From Methylomonas sp. (lineage in GTDB: Bacteria > Pseudomonadota > Gammaproteobacteria > Methylococcales > Methylomonadaceae), in assembly GCA_002928965.1 (NCBI GenBank), contig PERU01000001.1:310001-374000 (forward strand): a stretch of DNA of 64,000 nt, written 5' to 3'. Below, piece by piece: positions 1-9,376 of this stretch. The position numbers and the translations under genes were made by a program. Under the pieces are notes generated by a model that ran no database searches, was not told the origin of the DNA, and worked only from the letters and a program-made list of their open reading frames with translations. Position 1 is the stretch's first letter, and each line of letters opens with the position of its first letter.

Positions 1-2
1 AA

Positions 3-317
3 GGCGAGGGCGGGGTTGCTGCGATTGAGCAACGTAATATCAACAAAGCCAATAAGCTGTATCAGGCGATTGATCAATCCAGCATGTATCGTAACCCGGT
101 TGCATTGGATTGCCGTTCGAGGATGAATGTACCATTCGTTCTGGCAGATGCGGGGTTGGATAAAGAGTTTTTGAAACTGGCCGAGCAACATGGCTTGAGT
201 ACATTGGCAGGACATCGTTCTGTTGGCGGCATGCGCGCCAGTATTTACAACGCCATGCCGGAAGCGGGTGTCGATGCGTTAATTGAATTCATGGCCGAGT
301 TTGAACGAACCCACTAA
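3..317 (+). CDS. serC: phosphoserine aminotransferase, 3' end only
   Basis: Frame 3 is open from the window edge to the TAA at 315-317, so only the C-terminal ~104 residues are present. They match the end of SerC, which transaminates 3-phosphohydroxypyruvate to phosphoserine in serine (and pyridoxine) synthesis using PLP. Visible family hallmarks are the [12 protein letters not shown] stretch near the edge, the [11 protein letters not shown] helix, and the terminal part with [16 protein letters not shown]. The stop lies 7 bases before pheA, consistent with a serC-pheA-hisC-tyrA-aroA operon. Serine made from glyoxylate-linked or glycolytic carbon is central in methylotrophs, but SerC itself is a general housekeeping enzyme. 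An ATG at 84 is internal, not a start. Confidence 0.93.
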   Translation, partial: GEGGVAAIEQRNINKANKLYQAIDQSSMYRNPVALDCRSRMNVPFVLADAGLDKEFLKLAEQHGLSTLAGHRSVGGMRASIYNAMPEAGVDALIEFMAEFERTH

Positions 318-324
318 ATTCAGC

Positions 325-1410
325 ATGAAAGACATTATTCCTTTGTCGGAACTGCGGGCACAGATTGATGCGATTGATCAGCAAATCCTCAAGCTGATTA
401 ATCAGCGCGCCAATTGTGCCATTGAAGTGGCCAGAACCAAGCAAGCCGAGGGCGAAACCGGTAGTTTCTATCGCCCCGACCGGGAGGCGCAGGTTTTGCG
501 ACGCATTAAGGAAATCAATCCAGGCCCATTAAGCGACGATGCCGCTGCGCATTTGTTTCGCGAGGTGATGTCAGCCTGTCTGGCCTTGGAAAAACCTCTG
601 GAAGTGGCGTATTTGGGGCCGCAAGGCACTTTTACCCAGCAGGCGACATTTAAGCATTTCGGTCATGCTGTCAAAGATATTCCCGTACCGACTATTCATG
701 AAATTTTCCAAGCGGTAGAAACCGGCCATTGTCAGTTTGGCGTGGTGCCTGTGGAAAACTCTACCGAGGGTGTGGTTGCACATACTTTAGATCGCTTCAT
801 GGATAGCTCATTGCAGATTTGCGGTGAAGTGGAAATCAGAGTGCATCAAAATTTGCTCGGTAAAATGGATTCTTTGCTGGGGATTAATGAAGTGTTTTCA
901 CATCAGCAGTCGTTAGCCCAGTGCAGACAGTGGCTGGTAACGTATTTGCCCGGTGTGCCGGTTACATCCGTCAGTAGCAATGCAGAAGCAGCGCGTTTGG
1001 CATCATTGGATCACAGCAAAGCTGCTATTGCCGGCTTGATGGCTGCAGATCTTTATGAACTGAATGTCATTGAAAAGCACATCGAAGACGAAGCCAATAA
1101 TACTACCCGGTTCATCATTATTGGTTCTCAGCAACCCATGTCCACGGGGTGCGACAAAACTTCGATTCTGGTTTCAACCGGTAATCAATCCGGCGCTTTG
1201 CATCGTATTCTCGGCCCTTTTGCCGAATACGGCATTAGCATGGCGCATATTGAATCGCGGCCTTCCCGGCAAGGGTTATGGGAATATGTGTTTTTCATCG
1301 ACATTGAAGGGCATCGTGATGACCCGGATGTCGCCAGTGCCTTAAAAGCCCTACAAAATAACGTGAAGATGTTGAAAATTCTTGGCTCTTACCCTAAAGC
1401 GGTGATTTAA
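325..1410 (+). CDS. pheA: bifunctional chorismate mutase/prephenate dehydratase (P-protein)
   Basis: This 361-residue protein converts chorismate to prephenate and then to phenylpyruvate, the committed branch to phenylalanine. An AroQ-type helical chorismate mutase domain occupies about residues 6-90 (ELRAQIDAIDQQILKLINQR). A prephenate dehydratase domain begins near residue 93 (EVAYLGPQGTFTQQA) and carries the TTRF motif near 260. A C-terminal ACT regulatory domain starts near 277 and has the ESRPS motif at 310-314, which in this family forms part of the phenylalanine feedback site. I chose the ATG at 325; an in-frame ATG at 283 would overlap serC and add residues with no family match. The length is typical. 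hisC follows after 8 bases. Confidence 0.95.
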   Translation: MKDIIPLSELRAQIDAIDQQILKLINQRANCAIEVARTKQAEGETGSFYRPDREAQVLRRIKEINPGPLSDDAAAHLFREVMSACLALEKPLEVAYLGPQGTFTQQATFKHFGHAVKDIPVPTIHEIFQAVETGHCQFGVVPVENSTEGVVAHTLDRFMDSSLQICGEVEIRVHQNLLGKMDSLLGINEVFSHQQSLAQCRQWLVTYLPGVPVTSVSSNAEAARLASLDHSKAAIAGLMAADLYELNVIEKHIEDEANNTTRFIIIGSQQPMSTGCDKTSILVSTGNQSGALHRILGPFAEYGISMAHIESRPSRQGLWEYVFFIDIEGHRDDPDVASALKALQNNVKMLKILGSYPKAVI

Positions 1411-1418
1411 ACGATCGT

Positions 1419-2522
1419 ATGAATACATTTTTAGAACTTGCCCTGTCCGGTGTACAACAGTTGGTGCCATATGTTCCGGGCAAACCGGTTGATGAGTTGC
1501 AGCGTGAACTGGGTTTGACCGAAGTCGTCAAATTGGCATCCAATGAAAATCCATTGGGAACCGGCTCGAAAGTCATCGAAGCGATTAAAAACACCCTGCC
1601 GGAATTGACTCGCTATCCCGATGGCAGTGGGTTTGCTTTAAAAGCCGCGTTAGCGGAAAAACTGGCAGTGTCCCCAGAACAAATTACCTTGGGTAATGGT
1701 TCTAGCGAGATTCTGGAATTGGTGATGCGCACTTTTGTTGCCCCAGAACATGAGGTGGTATTTTCGCAGCATGCATTTGCTCTGTATCCTATTCTGACCC
1801 AAGCCGTAGGCGCAAAAGCCAAGATAGCGCCAGCTAGAAACTATGGTCATGACTTGGCGGCCATGCGCGCTTTGATTTCTGATAAAACCCGGGTGGTGTT
1901 TGTTGCCAATCCGAATAATCCGACAGGCACTTTATTGGCACGGGATGAACTGGAACAGTTTGTCGCGGCTTTGCCTGCCCATGTGTTGTGCGTGCTGGAT
2001 GAAGCCTATTATGAATTTGTTGATCCTGCGGTAAGAACTGAGTCATTAGCGTGGCCGCAACGCTACCCCAATTTAATTATTGCGCGCACATTTTCCAAAG
2101 CTTATGGCTTGGCCGGATTACGGATTGGCTATGGCATTTCCACAGTCGACATCGCCGACCTGTTGAATCGGGTCAGGCAGCCTTTTAATTCTAATATGCT
2201 GGCATTGGCAGCAGCGGAAGCGGCTTTAGGCGATGCCGACTATTTGCAACAAACGCTGGCAGTGAATAACACGGGTATGGCCCAGTTAATTGCTGCGTTT
2301 AAGGCGCTGAATTTGGACTGGATACCTTCATCCGGCAATTTTGTTTCAGTAGATTTAAAGCAAAATGCCCTGCCTGTTTACCAAGCCTTGCTCCAGAAAG
2401 GCGTCATCGTCCGCCCGGTTGCCAATTACGAAATGCCTAACCATTTGCGTATCAGCATAGGCACCCAGCGGGAAAATCAGGTTTTCATTAAAGCGCTGCA
2501 AGAGGTGCTAAGCGGTGTTTAA
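1419..2522 (+). CDS. hisC: histidinol-phosphate / aromatic aminotransferase (HisC family)
   Basis: A 367-residue class I/II PLP-dependent aminotransferase. The PLP-lysine motif FSKAYGLAGLRIGYG puts the Schiff-base lysine at about residue 227. VKLASNENPLG near the N-terminus and NPNNPTGT in the middle are family signatures. HisC enzymes transaminate imidazole-acetol phosphate in histidine synthesis, and many also act on aromatic keto acids. Its place between pheA and tyrA, rather than in a his operon, suggests (inference) that it mainly converts phenylpyruvate or hydroxyphenylpyruvate to the amino acids. Its 3' end overlaps the tyrA start by 8 bases, implying translational coupling. Confidence 0.9.
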   Translation: MNTFLELALSGVQQLVPYVPGKPVDELQRELGLTEVVKLASNENPLGTGSKVIEAIKNTLPELTRYPDGSGFALKAALAEKLAVSPEQITLGNGSSEILELVMRTFVAPEHEVVFSQHAFALYPILTQAVGAKAKIAPARNYGHDLAAMRALISDKTRVVFVANPNNPTGTLLARDELEQFVAALPAHVLCVLDEAYYEFVDPAVRTESLAWPQRYPNLIIARTFSKAYGLAGLRIGYGISTVDIADLLNRVRQPFNSNMLALAAAEAALGDADYLQQTLAVNNTGMAQLIAAFKALNLDWIPSSGNFVSVDLKQNALPVYQALLQKGVIVRPVANYEMPNHLRISIGTQRENQVFIKALQEVLSGV

Positions 2523-3390
2523 ACGCTTATGCGTGATTGGCACCGGCTTGATTGGCGGTTCGATTGCTCGCGCTGCCCGTGCTGAAAATCTATGTGACGA
2601 GATTGTTGCTTTTGGCCGGGAAAAAAATCTGCCCAATTTGCAATTGGCAAAAGAGTTGGGTGTCGTTGATCAATTTTATGTCGATATGGCTTCCGCTTTG
2701 GAGCAGGCTGATTTAGTGATTGTTGCTACCCCGGTCGGCAGTATGCAAAGCATATTTGAGTCGATCAAACCCCATTGGAATAGCCACGCTATCTACAGTG
2801 ATGCCGGCAGTACTAAAGGCAGTGTGGTGGATGCGGTAAGAACTGTTTTTGGTGATGTGCCGAGTAATTTTGTTCCAGCGCATCCGATTGCCGGTGCCGA
2901 ACGCAGCGGTGTTGACGCCTCGACTGTCGATTTATTCAAAAACAGGCGACTGATCCTGACGCCACTGGATAACACCGACGCACGAGCAGTGGATAAACTG
3001 AAAGCGTTTTGGCAAAAAATCGGTTCCAGCGTTTCAATCATGAGCGTTGAGCATCATGACACCGTATTGGCAGCCACCAGCCATTTGCCGCATATCCTGG
3101 CCTTTGCTTTGGTCGGTCTGCTGGGTCGTAAAGACGAGCAGCGGGAGATCTTTAAGTATGCTGCCGGCGGTTTCAAGGATTTCAGCCGAATTGCCTCCAG
3201 CGACCCGACCATGTGGCAGGATATTTGTCTTGCCAATAAAGCTGAAATCATTCCGTTGATTCAACAATTTCAAACAGAACTCAGTCAAATCGAGCAGATG
3301 CTACAACAGGATCAGGCTCAGCAATTGTTCGATACCTTTACTTATGCCCGCAATGCCCGGCAACGATTTCTCGATACTTTAGACGATTAA
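2515..3390 (+). CDS. tyrA: prephenate/arogenate dehydrogenase
   Basis: A 291-residue NAD(P)-dependent dehydrogenase of the TyrA family, which oxidatively decarboxylates prephenate (or arogenate) on the way to tyrosine. The Rossmann nucleotide-binding motif GTGLIGGSIARAA lies at residues 9-21. The SDAGSTKG and HPIAGAERSG segments are family signatures around the substrate and catalytic histidine. There is no fused chorismate mutase or ACT domain, so it is the monofunctional form. The start is GTG at 2515 inside the hisC 3' end; no ATG fits as well. aroA follows after 12 bases. The substrate choice (prephenate or arogenate) cannot be decided by eye. Confidence 0.92.
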   Translation: MFKRLCVIGTGLIGGSIARAARAENLCDEIVAFGREKNLPNLQLAKELGVVDQFYVDMASALEQADLVIVATPVGSMQSIFESIKPHWNSHAIYSDAGSTKGSVVDAVRTVFGDVPSNFVPAHPIAGAERSGVDASTVDLFKNRRLILTPLDNTDARAVDKLKAFWQKIGSSVSIMSVEHHDTVLAATSHLPHILAFALVGLLGRKDEQREIFKYAAGGFKDFSRIASSDPTMWQDICLANKAEIIPLIQQFQTELSQIEQMLQQDQAQQLFDTFTYARNARQRFLDTLDD

Positions 3391-3402
3391 TAGAAGACCA
3401 CT

Positions 3403-4716
3403 ATGTCACAAGATATTACTTTTCAAGTCCAACCCGGCGGCAGTTTGCGCGGCGAAATACGCGTACCCGGCGATAAATCCATGTCGCATCGCTCTATCAT
3501 GCTGGGTTCTATCGCCGAGGGCGTTACTCATGTCAGAGGTTTTCTGAATGCCGAAGACGCCATGTCGACACTGGAAGCGTTTCGCGCCATGGGTGTGCAA
3601 ATAGAAGGCCCTGTGAATGGTGAAGTGACTATTCATGGGGTCGGCAAGCATGGTTTGAAAGCACCGGAAAAGCCTTTGTATCTGGGCAACTCCGGCACCT
3701 CCATGCGTTTATTGAGTGGCCTTTTGGCGGGGCAACCGTTTGATTGCATTCTGACCGGCGACAAGTCTTTGGAATCGCGGCCGATGAAACGCGTGACGGC
3801 GCCTTTAGCTGAAATGGGTGCGGAAATTGAAACACAGGCAAATGGCACTGCACCTTTGCATATCAAAGGCAAGGCTGGCAAATTGAAAGGGATGCATTAT
3901 CAAATGCCGATCGCCAGCGCTCAGGTTAAATCCTGTTTATTACTGGCCGGTATGTATGCAGAGGGTGAGACCAGCGTCACTGAACCCGCACCGACCCGTG
4001 ATCATACCGAACGGATGTTGAACGGTTTTGGTTATCCGGTGCAGCGCGAAGGCAGCACTGCGCATATCAACAATCAAGGTAAATTGACTGCGACTGAAAT
4101 TGATGTGCCCAGCGATATTTCTTCGGCAGCATTTTTCCTGGTTGGAGCCAGTATTGCGCCTGATTCCGATGTGACTTTGCGTCACGTAGGCATCAATCCA
4201 ACCCGGACCGGCGTGATCGATATCCTGCGTTTGATGGGGGCCAATATCGACGTTTTGAATGAACGTGAAGTCGGTGGCGAACCGGTAGCTGATTTGCGTG
4301 TGCGTTCTGCTCAGTTAAAAGGTATTAACATCCCGGAACATTTGGTGCCGTTGGCGATTGATGAGTTTCCGGTGCTATTTGTCGCCGCGTCCTGTGCCGA
4401 AGGGCAAACTGTGCTGACCGGAGCGGAGGAATTGCGCGTCAAGGAATCCGACCGAATTCAGGTCATGGCCGATGGCTTGCAAATTCTGGGTGTCGATGCG
4501 CAGCCAACCAAAGATGGTATGGTCATTAATGGTGGCAAATTAGGAGCTGGCGAAGTCGATTCTCATGGCGATCACCGCATCGCGATGTCATTCTCGATTG
4601 CAGGCTTGCGTTCGAGTGGGGCGATTACTATTAAAGACTGCGCCAATGTCAATACCTCGTTTCCTGAGTTTAGACAATTGGCTACCCATTTAGGTTTGAA
4701 TTTGGTGTCGTTGTAA
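3403..4716 (+). CDS. aroA: 3-phosphoshikimate 1-carboxyvinyltransferase (EPSP synthase)
   Basis: A 437-residue cytosolic enzyme joining shikimate-3-phosphate and phosphoenolpyruvate to EPSP, the sixth step of the shikimate pathway. Signatures seen are PGDKSMSHRS near residue 22, LGNSGTSMRLL near 97, the SAQVKSCLLLAG strand, RVKESDRI, and HGDHRIAMSFSIAG near the C-terminus. Length is normal for the family. Its stop TAA at 4714-4716 shares its last base with the ATG of cmk, so the two are translationally coupled. aroC, the next step of the same pathway, lies much farther on at 61183-62271. Confidence 0.96.
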   Translation: MSQDITFQVQPGGSLRGEIRVPGDKSMSHRSIMLGSIAEGVTHVRGFLNAEDAMSTLEAFRAMGVQIEGPVNGEVTIHGVGKHGLKAPEKPLYLGNSGTSMRLLSGLLAGQPFDCILTGDKSLESRPMKRVTAPLAEMGAEIETQANGTAPLHIKGKAGKLKGMHYQMPIASAQVKSCLLLAGMYAEGETSVTEPAPTRDHTERMLNGFGYPVQREGSTAHINNQGKLTATEIDVPSDISSAAFFLVGASIAPDSDVTLRHVGINPTRTGVIDILRLMGANIDVLNEREVGGEPVADLRVRSAQLKGINIPEHLVPLAIDEFPVLFVAASCAEGQTVLTGAEELRVKESDRIQVMADGLQILGVDAQPTKDGMVINGGKLGAGEVDSHGDHRIAMSFSIAGLRSSGAITIKDCANVNTSFPEFRQLATHLGLNLVSL

Positions 4717-5375
4717 TGATGGGTACCCCCGTTTTAACGATTGATGGCCCTAGTGGTGCCGGTAAAGGCACTGTCAGTCGTGCGGTGGCCAATTTATTAG
4801 GCTGGCATTACCTGGATAGCGGTTCCATTTATCGGTCTTTGGCCATTGCTTGTTTGCAAACAGAAGTCGATTTGAGCGATGTGGCCGCGGTCTGTGATAT
4901 TGCTCAAAACATGCAGTTGAGTTTTGAGTGTGGTGAAACGCTGCAAGTCAGTCTTAATGAGCAAAACATAACGCATTTGTTAGGCACGGAAACCACCGGC
5001 AATGCCGCCTCGATTGTTGCCGCTTATCCTGAAGTGAGAGCGATTTTGTTGCAAAAACAAAAGGATTTTCAACAACTTCCCGGCTTGGTGGCCGATGGTC
5101 GCGATATGGGTAGCGTGGTATTTCCCCATGCTGAATTTAAGGTCTATTTAACGGCAAGTGCGGAAGAAAGAGCGAGCAGACGCTATAAGCAGTTGATTGA
5201 AAAGGGAATCGATGCTAACCTTTCGCAGATTACCAGGGAAATTGAAGAGCGTGATCGTCGCGATAGCGAACGAGCCACTGCTCCCTTGATGGTGCCGGAA
5301 GGCGCCACCTTTATTGATTCCTCCAGTTTAAGCATCCAGCAGGTGATAGACGCGGTAATAGCATTAGTCCGTTAG
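4716..5375 (+). CDS. cmk: cytidylate kinase
   Basis: A 219-residue (d)CMP kinase that makes (d)CDP from (d)CMP with ATP. The P-loop GPSGAGKGT is at residues 11-19, and the YLDSGSIYR and VVADGRDMGSVVFPHA-type segments (seen as VADGRDMGSVVFPHAEFK) are family signatures. The LID region with RDRRDSERATAPL is present. It starts at the ATG overlapping the aroA stop; the second ATG at 4719 is an equally possible start. aroA-cmk-rpsA is a conserved gene order in gammaproteobacteria. A terminator follows directly. Confidence 0.95.
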   Translation: MMGTPVLTIDGPSGAGKGTVSRAVANLLGWHYLDSGSIYRSLAIACLQTEVDLSDVAAVCDIAQNMQLSFECGETLQVSLNEQNITHLLGTETTGNAASIVAAYPEVRAILLQKQKDFQQLPGLVADGRDMGSVVFPHAEFKVYLTASAEERASRRYKQLIEKGIDANLSQITREIEERDRRDSERATAPLMVPEGATFIDSSSLSIQQVIDAVIALVR

Positions 5376-5388
5376 GACTTTATTTGGT

Positions 5389-5412
5389 GGCTGTCATTTG
5401 GCAGCTTTTTTT
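5389..5412 (+). terminator. rho-independent terminator after cmk
   Basis: A short stem pairs GGCTGTC (5389-5395) with GGCAGCT (5400-5406), including two wobble pairs, around an ATTT loop, and is followed by a run of seven T. It lies just after the cmk stop and would separate the aromatic/cmk operon from rpsA. Confidence 0.75.
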
Positions 5413-5470
5413 AATTTTATTGATAAAAGAAAGCCTGTTTGTGTCTTAGCAGGTTTGGGAAAGTAAAGAA

Positions 5471-7132
5471 ATGAGCGAAAGCTTTGCACAGTTGTTAGAA
5501 GAGAGTTTTGCCAAGACCGAAATGCGTCCTGGCGCCATGCTGATCGGCACCGTGATCGACATCGAAAACGAATTTGTCATCGTCAGCACCCAAGCCAAAT
5601 CGGAAGGTGTAATTCCGAAATGGCAGTTTTTGAATGCAGATGGCGATTTGGAAGTCAATGTCGGTGATGAAATCGAAGTAGCTCTCGACATGTTCGAAGA
5701 CGGCTTGGGTTCTACACTGCTTTCCCGCGATAAAGCTAAGAAAAGTAAAGCCTGGACCGAACTGGAAAAAGCCTTTGAAACCCAAGAGACTGTTATTGGT
5801 CGGATCAACGGTAAAGTTCGTGGTGGTTTCACCGTGGCTGTCGGCGCATTGCGTGCGTTCTTGCCGGGTTCTTTGGTGGATGTGCGTCCTATCCGTGACA
5901 CCGCATTCCTGGAAAACCGCGATCTGGAATTCAAAGTCATCAAAATCGACCAAAAACGTAACAACGTGGTGTTGTCACGTCGTGCAGTCGTCGAAAGCGA
6001 ATACAGCGCAGAAAGAGAAGAGTTGGTCAAAACCCTGCAGGAAGGCGCGATCGTTACCGGTATCGTTAAAAACCTCACCGATTACGGTGCGTTTATCGAT
6101 CTGGGTGGCGTCGATGGTCTGTTGCATATCACCGACATGGCATGGCGTCGGGTACGTCACCCATCCGAGTGCGTAGAAATCGGCCAGGAAGTCAATGTCA
6201 AAGTCTTGAAGTTCGACAAAGACAAAACCCGCGTATCGTTGGGCATGAAGCAAATGGAAGAAGATCCATGGCAAAACATTGCCCGCCGTTACCCAGCCGG
6301 TACTCGTGTATTCGGTAAGGTCAACAATCTGACTGACTACGGTTGCTTCGTTGAAATCGAAGAGGGCGTTGAAGGCTTGGTTCACGTTTCCGAAATGGAT
6401 TGGACCAACAAAAACGTCAATCCTTCTAAAGTCGTCCAGTTGGGTGATGAAGTTGAAGTCATGGTGCTGGAAATCGACGAAGAACGTCGTCGTATTTCAT
6501 TGGGTATGAAGCAATGCCGTTCAAACCCATGGGATGAGTTTGCTGCAACCCATAACAAAGGCGACAAAATCTCAGGCAAAATCAAATCCATCACTGATTT
6601 CGGTATCTTCATCGGTCTGGATGGTGGTATTGACGGTCTGGTGCATATGTCTGACATTTCCTGGAATGAAAACGATGAAGAAGCCATTCGTAACTACAAG
6701 AAAGGCGATGAAGTCGAGACTGTGATTTTGGCGGTTGATCCGGAACGTGAGCGTATCTCGCTGGGTATCAAACAATTGGAACAAGATCCATTCCAAAACT
6801 ATATTGCCCTGAATGAAAAAGGTGCATTGGTTAAAGGTACTGTCAAAGAAGTGGATGCTAAAGGTGCAGTGATTACCTTGGCTGATAACGTCGAAGGCTA
6901 CCTGCGTGCCGCTGAAATTCAACGTGACCGTGTCGAAGATGCGCGTACATTCTTGAAAGAAGGCGATGAAATCGAAGCTAAATTTGTCGGTGTTGACAAA
7001 AAAACCAAATCAATTTCTTTGTCTATTAAGGCCAAGGATGTTGAGGAAGAGTCAAATGCGATTAAAGATTATTCACAACAAAGTGCTGGCACTGCCACAT
7101 TAGGCGATATCTTTAAACAAATGGACAAATAA
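5471..7132 (+). CDS. rpsA: 30S ribosomal protein S1
   Basis: A 553-residue S1 protein, close to the E. coli length of about 557. It binds mRNA on the 30S subunit and helps load structured messages. Six successive S1/OB-fold repeats can be read, with recurrent motifs such as [23 protein letters not shown] and [21 protein letters not shown]; repeats 1-2 bind the ribosome and 3-6 bind RNA in characterised homologues. The ATG is preceded by a purine-rich stretch AAGTAAAGAA. A strong terminator follows. Its own promoter probably lies in 5413-5470, though I cannot point to a clear consensus. Confidence 0.97.
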   Translation: MSESFAQLLEESFAKTEMRPGAMLIGTVIDIENEFVIVSTQAKSEGVIPKWQFLNADGDLEVNVGDEIEVALDMFEDGLGSTLLSRDKAKKSKAWTELEKAFETQETVIGRINGKVRGGFTVAVGALRAFLPGSLVDVRPIRDTAFLENRDLEFKVIKIDQKRNNVVLSRRAVVESEYSAEREELVKTLQEGAIVTGIVKNLTDYGAFIDLGGVDGLLHITDMAWRRVRHPSECVEIGQEVNVKVLKFDKDKTRVSLGMKQMEEDPWQNIARRYPAGTRVFGKVNNLTDYGCFVEIEEGVEGLVHVSEMDWTNKNVNPSKVVQLGDEVEVMVLEIDEERRRISLGMKQCRSNPWDEFAATHNKGDKISGKIKSITDFGIFIGLDGGIDGLVHMSDISWNENDEEAIRNYKKGDEVETVILAVDPERERISLGIKQLEQDPFQNYIALNEKGALVKGTVKEVDAKGAVITLADNVEGYLRAAEIQRDRVEDARTFLKEGDEIEAKFVGVDKKTKSISLSIKAKDVEEESNAIKDYSQQSAGTATLGDIFKQMDK

Positions 7133-7142
7133 ATCCGTTTAT

Positions 7143-7170
7143 GGGTGATGCGTTTACGCATCACCCTTTT
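7143..7170 (+). terminator. rho-independent terminator after rpsA
   Basis: A perfect 10-bp stem, GGGTGATGCG (7143-7152) with CGCATCACCC (7157-7166), encloses a TTTA loop and is followed by TTTT. It sits 11 bases past the rpsA stop and 20 bases before ihfB. The hairpin also generates an in-frame upstream ATG (7145) that is not the real ihfB start. Confidence 0.88.
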
Positions 7171-7189
7171 CGATTACTCAGGGTTAGCT

Positions 7190-7495
7190 GTGACAAAATC
7201 AGAATTGATAGAGGTGTTGGCGCGTAAACAGCCACATCTTCCACTTAAAGATGTTGAATTGGCTGTTAGATGCGTGGTCGATCATTTAAGTGACACGCTG
7301 GCAAGCGGTGAACGCATCGAAATTCGTGGGTTTGGTAGCTTTTCTTTACATCATCGCGATGCGCGTTTAGGCAGAAATCCCAAAACCGGCGAATCGGTTT
7401 CTTTAACCGAAAAACATGTACCCCACTTTAAACCTGGCAAAGAACTGCGCGACATGGTCGACGCCTCCAGGGAAAAATTTAAAATTGTCGATTAA
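7190..7495 (+). CDS. ihfB: integration host factor beta subunit
   Basis: A 101-residue DNA-bending protein that pairs with IhfA. The sequence [17 protein letters not shown] at the N-terminus and [22 protein letters not shown] with [10 protein letters not shown] at the C-terminus are the HU/IHF signatures, with the DNA-contacting beta arm containing the RNPKTG motif and its intercalating proline. I chose GTG at 7190 because the alignment to IhfB begins exactly there; an in-frame ATG at 7145 lies in the rpsA terminator hairpin and would add 15 unrelated residues. rpsA-ihfB adjacency is conserved in gammaproteobacteria. Confidence 0.94.
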   Translation: MTKSELIEVLARKQPHLPLKDVELAVRCVVDHLSDTLASGERIEIRGFGSFSLHHRDARLGRNPKTGESVSLTEKHVPHFKPGKELRDMVDASREKFKIVD

Positions 7496-7632
7496 CACGC
7501 TGCATTAAAATTGTTACGGAGACAGGCACTTTATTTTTTGGATCACAACAACGTCCAGATGATTTTGGTTTTCAATGCTTGTCTCGCAGCTGTTTTGTTT
7601 TTATCACGACTCACCTTTCAAATTAATTAGTC

Positions 7633-8598
7633 GTGCCTCACTTGCGTCATCCATTTTCTTTTGATCCCAGTTACGGCTTTACGCTTGAGCAACTACTGGA
7701 TATAAAACCTCCCGATTTTCCAGCGGACTTTGCCCAGTTTTGGCAAAGACGTTATTTGCAAACACTTAAAACTCAACCGGTTTTTAAACTGGAACCGGCT
7801 TATAAACAGGCAGGGTTTAGAGTTTTTGATGTGCACTATCAATCTACTGACGACTTTACTATTGGTGGCTGGTTACTTGAGCCGGAATATCAAGACGTAC
7901 ATCAGGTCATTATGGTCGGTCATGGCTATGGTGGGCGAGAGCAGCCGGATTTTCATTTCAACATACCGAACACTGCTTTTTTATTCCCTTGTTTTAGAGG
8001 CATTTCCCGAAGTCGTTCGCCACGGGTTTCTGATCAACCTCATCAACACGTTTTGAAAGATATTGCAGATCCTCAGCACTATATTTTAGGTGGCTGCGTT
8101 GACGATTTGTGGTTGGGCGTTTCGCTTCTTCATGAACTGTATCCTGCAGCCAAAGAGCAAACGGGTTACATGGGGATTAGCTTCGGTGGCGGTATAGGTG
8201 CGTTGGCATTACCTTGGGATAAACGTATCAAACGTGGGCATTTCAATGTGCCAACCTTTGGCTGCCATCCTTTAAGATTGGCGTTGCCAACCATTGGTAG
8301 CGGGTCGGCTGTGACTGAATATGTGCAACAACTGGGTCATACTCCTGACACTTTAACTTATTACGATGCGGCAGTTGCGGCAACATTTGCCGTACAACCT
8401 ATACACATAGCGGCAGCATTGTTTGATCCGATGGTGGCTCCACCGGGTCAGTTTGCCATCTACAATGCTTGGACAGGCCCGAAAAAATTATTTGTTTTAG
8501 ATGCTGGACACTTTGAGTATCCTGGACAGTCGGAACAAAATCAGCAGCTATTAGGTCAGTTACAGATGTTCTTCGGAGATTGGTCAAAATCAATATGA
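7633..8598 (+). CDS. acetyl-xylan esterase / cephalosporin-C deacetylase-like hydrolase
   Basis: A 321-residue alpha/beta hydrolase of the AXE1 type. It has the family N-terminal segment (PPDFPADFAQFWQRR), a GHGYGGRE oxyanion region, the nucleophile elbow GISFGGG with Ser183, and a C-terminal DAGHFEYPGQ segment with the probable catalytic His293. No signal peptide is visible, so it is probably cytoplasmic. Family members deacetylate sugars or antibiotics; the substrate here is unknown. The start is taken as GTG at 7633, with no good Shine-Dalgarno in view, so the exact start is uncertain. The next gene begins at an ATGA overlap, so both esterases are probably made together. Confidence 0.75.
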   Translation: MPHLRHPFSFDPSYGFTLEQLLDIKPPDFPADFAQFWQRRYLQTLKTQPVFKLEPAYKQAGFRVFDVHYQSTDDFTIGGWLLEPEYQDVHQVIMVGHGYGGREQPDFHFNIPNTAFLFPCFRGISRSRSPRVSDQPHQHVLKDIADPQHYILGGCVDDLWLGVSLLHELYPAAKEQTGYMGISFGGGIGALALPWDKRIKRGHFNVPTFGCHPLRLALPTIGSGSAVTEYVQQLGHTPDTLTYYDAAVAATFAVQPIHIAAALFDPMVAPPGQFAIYNAWTGPKKLFVLDAGHFEYPGQSEQNQQLLGQLQMFFGDWSKSI

Positions 8599-9323
8599 AT
8601 CGCGAATACCATCACTGGTACAGCCCGCGTTTGGGCCGAGACATGGAGTTTCTGGTGTTTGGCCATGCCGGTGCAAAAGTGTTGATATTTCCTACTCGCG
8701 ATGGCCGTTTTTATGAGTATGAAAACCTCAGAATCGTCGAATCCCTGCAGCACAAAATCAACGCCGGTCACTTGCAATTATTTTGCGTGGATAGTATTGA
8801 TCACGAAACATTTTATTGTTTTTGGTGCGATCCCCAAAACCGCATTCAACGCCACATTCATTTTGAAGAATACATTCTGAATGAAATCATGCCCTTTATG
8901 GATGCTAAAAATCCGCATCCATGTACCATTGCCCATGGCTGCAGTTTAGGCGCATATCATGCAGCCAATATTGCCTTCAGGCATCCGCAGCGTTTTAAAA
9001 AGTTAGTGGCTTTTTCCGGACGTTTTGATTTGACGTTGGAAGTGGAACATTTTAAAGATTTGTTTGATGGCTATTACGATAATAATGTTTACTTTCATAC
9101 GCCTAGTCATTTTCTGCCAAATTTGACCAATACCACGCAATTGAACCAGTTACGTCAAATGGACGTTACGCTGGTTATTGGCAAAGATGATCCTTTTCTG
9201 CAGAACAATCGCGAATTAAGTCATGTCCTGACAAAAAAAGGCATCCGTCATGCTCTTTATGAATGGGATAGTCGTGCGCATCAAGGCTATTATTGGCGGC
9301 AGATGGCCCGCATATATATTTGA
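8595..9323 (+). CDS. alpha/beta-hydrolase, putative esterase family
   Basis: A 242-residue protein of the esterase D/antigen 85-like family. The nucleophile elbow AHGCSLGAYHA places Ser117; an aspartate in IGKDDPF and a histidine in WDSRAHQGYYW near the C-terminus complete a likely triad. Proteins of this shape, starting with YHHWYSPRLGRDMEFLVFGH, are common but mostly uncharacterised. The start ATG at 8595 overlaps the upstream esterase stop (ATGA), which favours it over an in-frame TTG at 8580. No signal peptide is visible. The function is inferred only to the level of ester hydrolysis. Confidence 0.72.
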   Translation: MNREYHHWYSPRLGRDMEFLVFGHAGAKVLIFPTRDGRFYEYENLRIVESLQHKINAGHLQLFCVDSIDHETFYCFWCDPQNRIQRHIHFEEYILNEIMPFMDAKNPHPCTIAHGCSLGAYHAANIAFRHPQRFKKLVAFSGRFDLTLEVEHFKDLFDGYYDNNVYFHTPSHFLPNLTNTTQLNQLRQMDVTLVIGKDDPFLQNNRELSHVLTKKGIRHALYEWDSRAHQGYYWRQMARIYI

Positions 9324-9376
9324 AAATCTTGAGTTTCATTCCTGATTACCTATTTTCTATTACATCTAACTTGCAG

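Noticed and set aside
5446-6078. Long antisense open frame opposite rpsA
   Set aside because: It mirrors the biased codon use of rpsA and has no recognisable motif.
7145-7189. Upstream ATG extension of ihfB
   Set aside because: The extension lies in the rpsA terminator hairpin and has no IhfB similarity; GTG at 7190 fits the family start.
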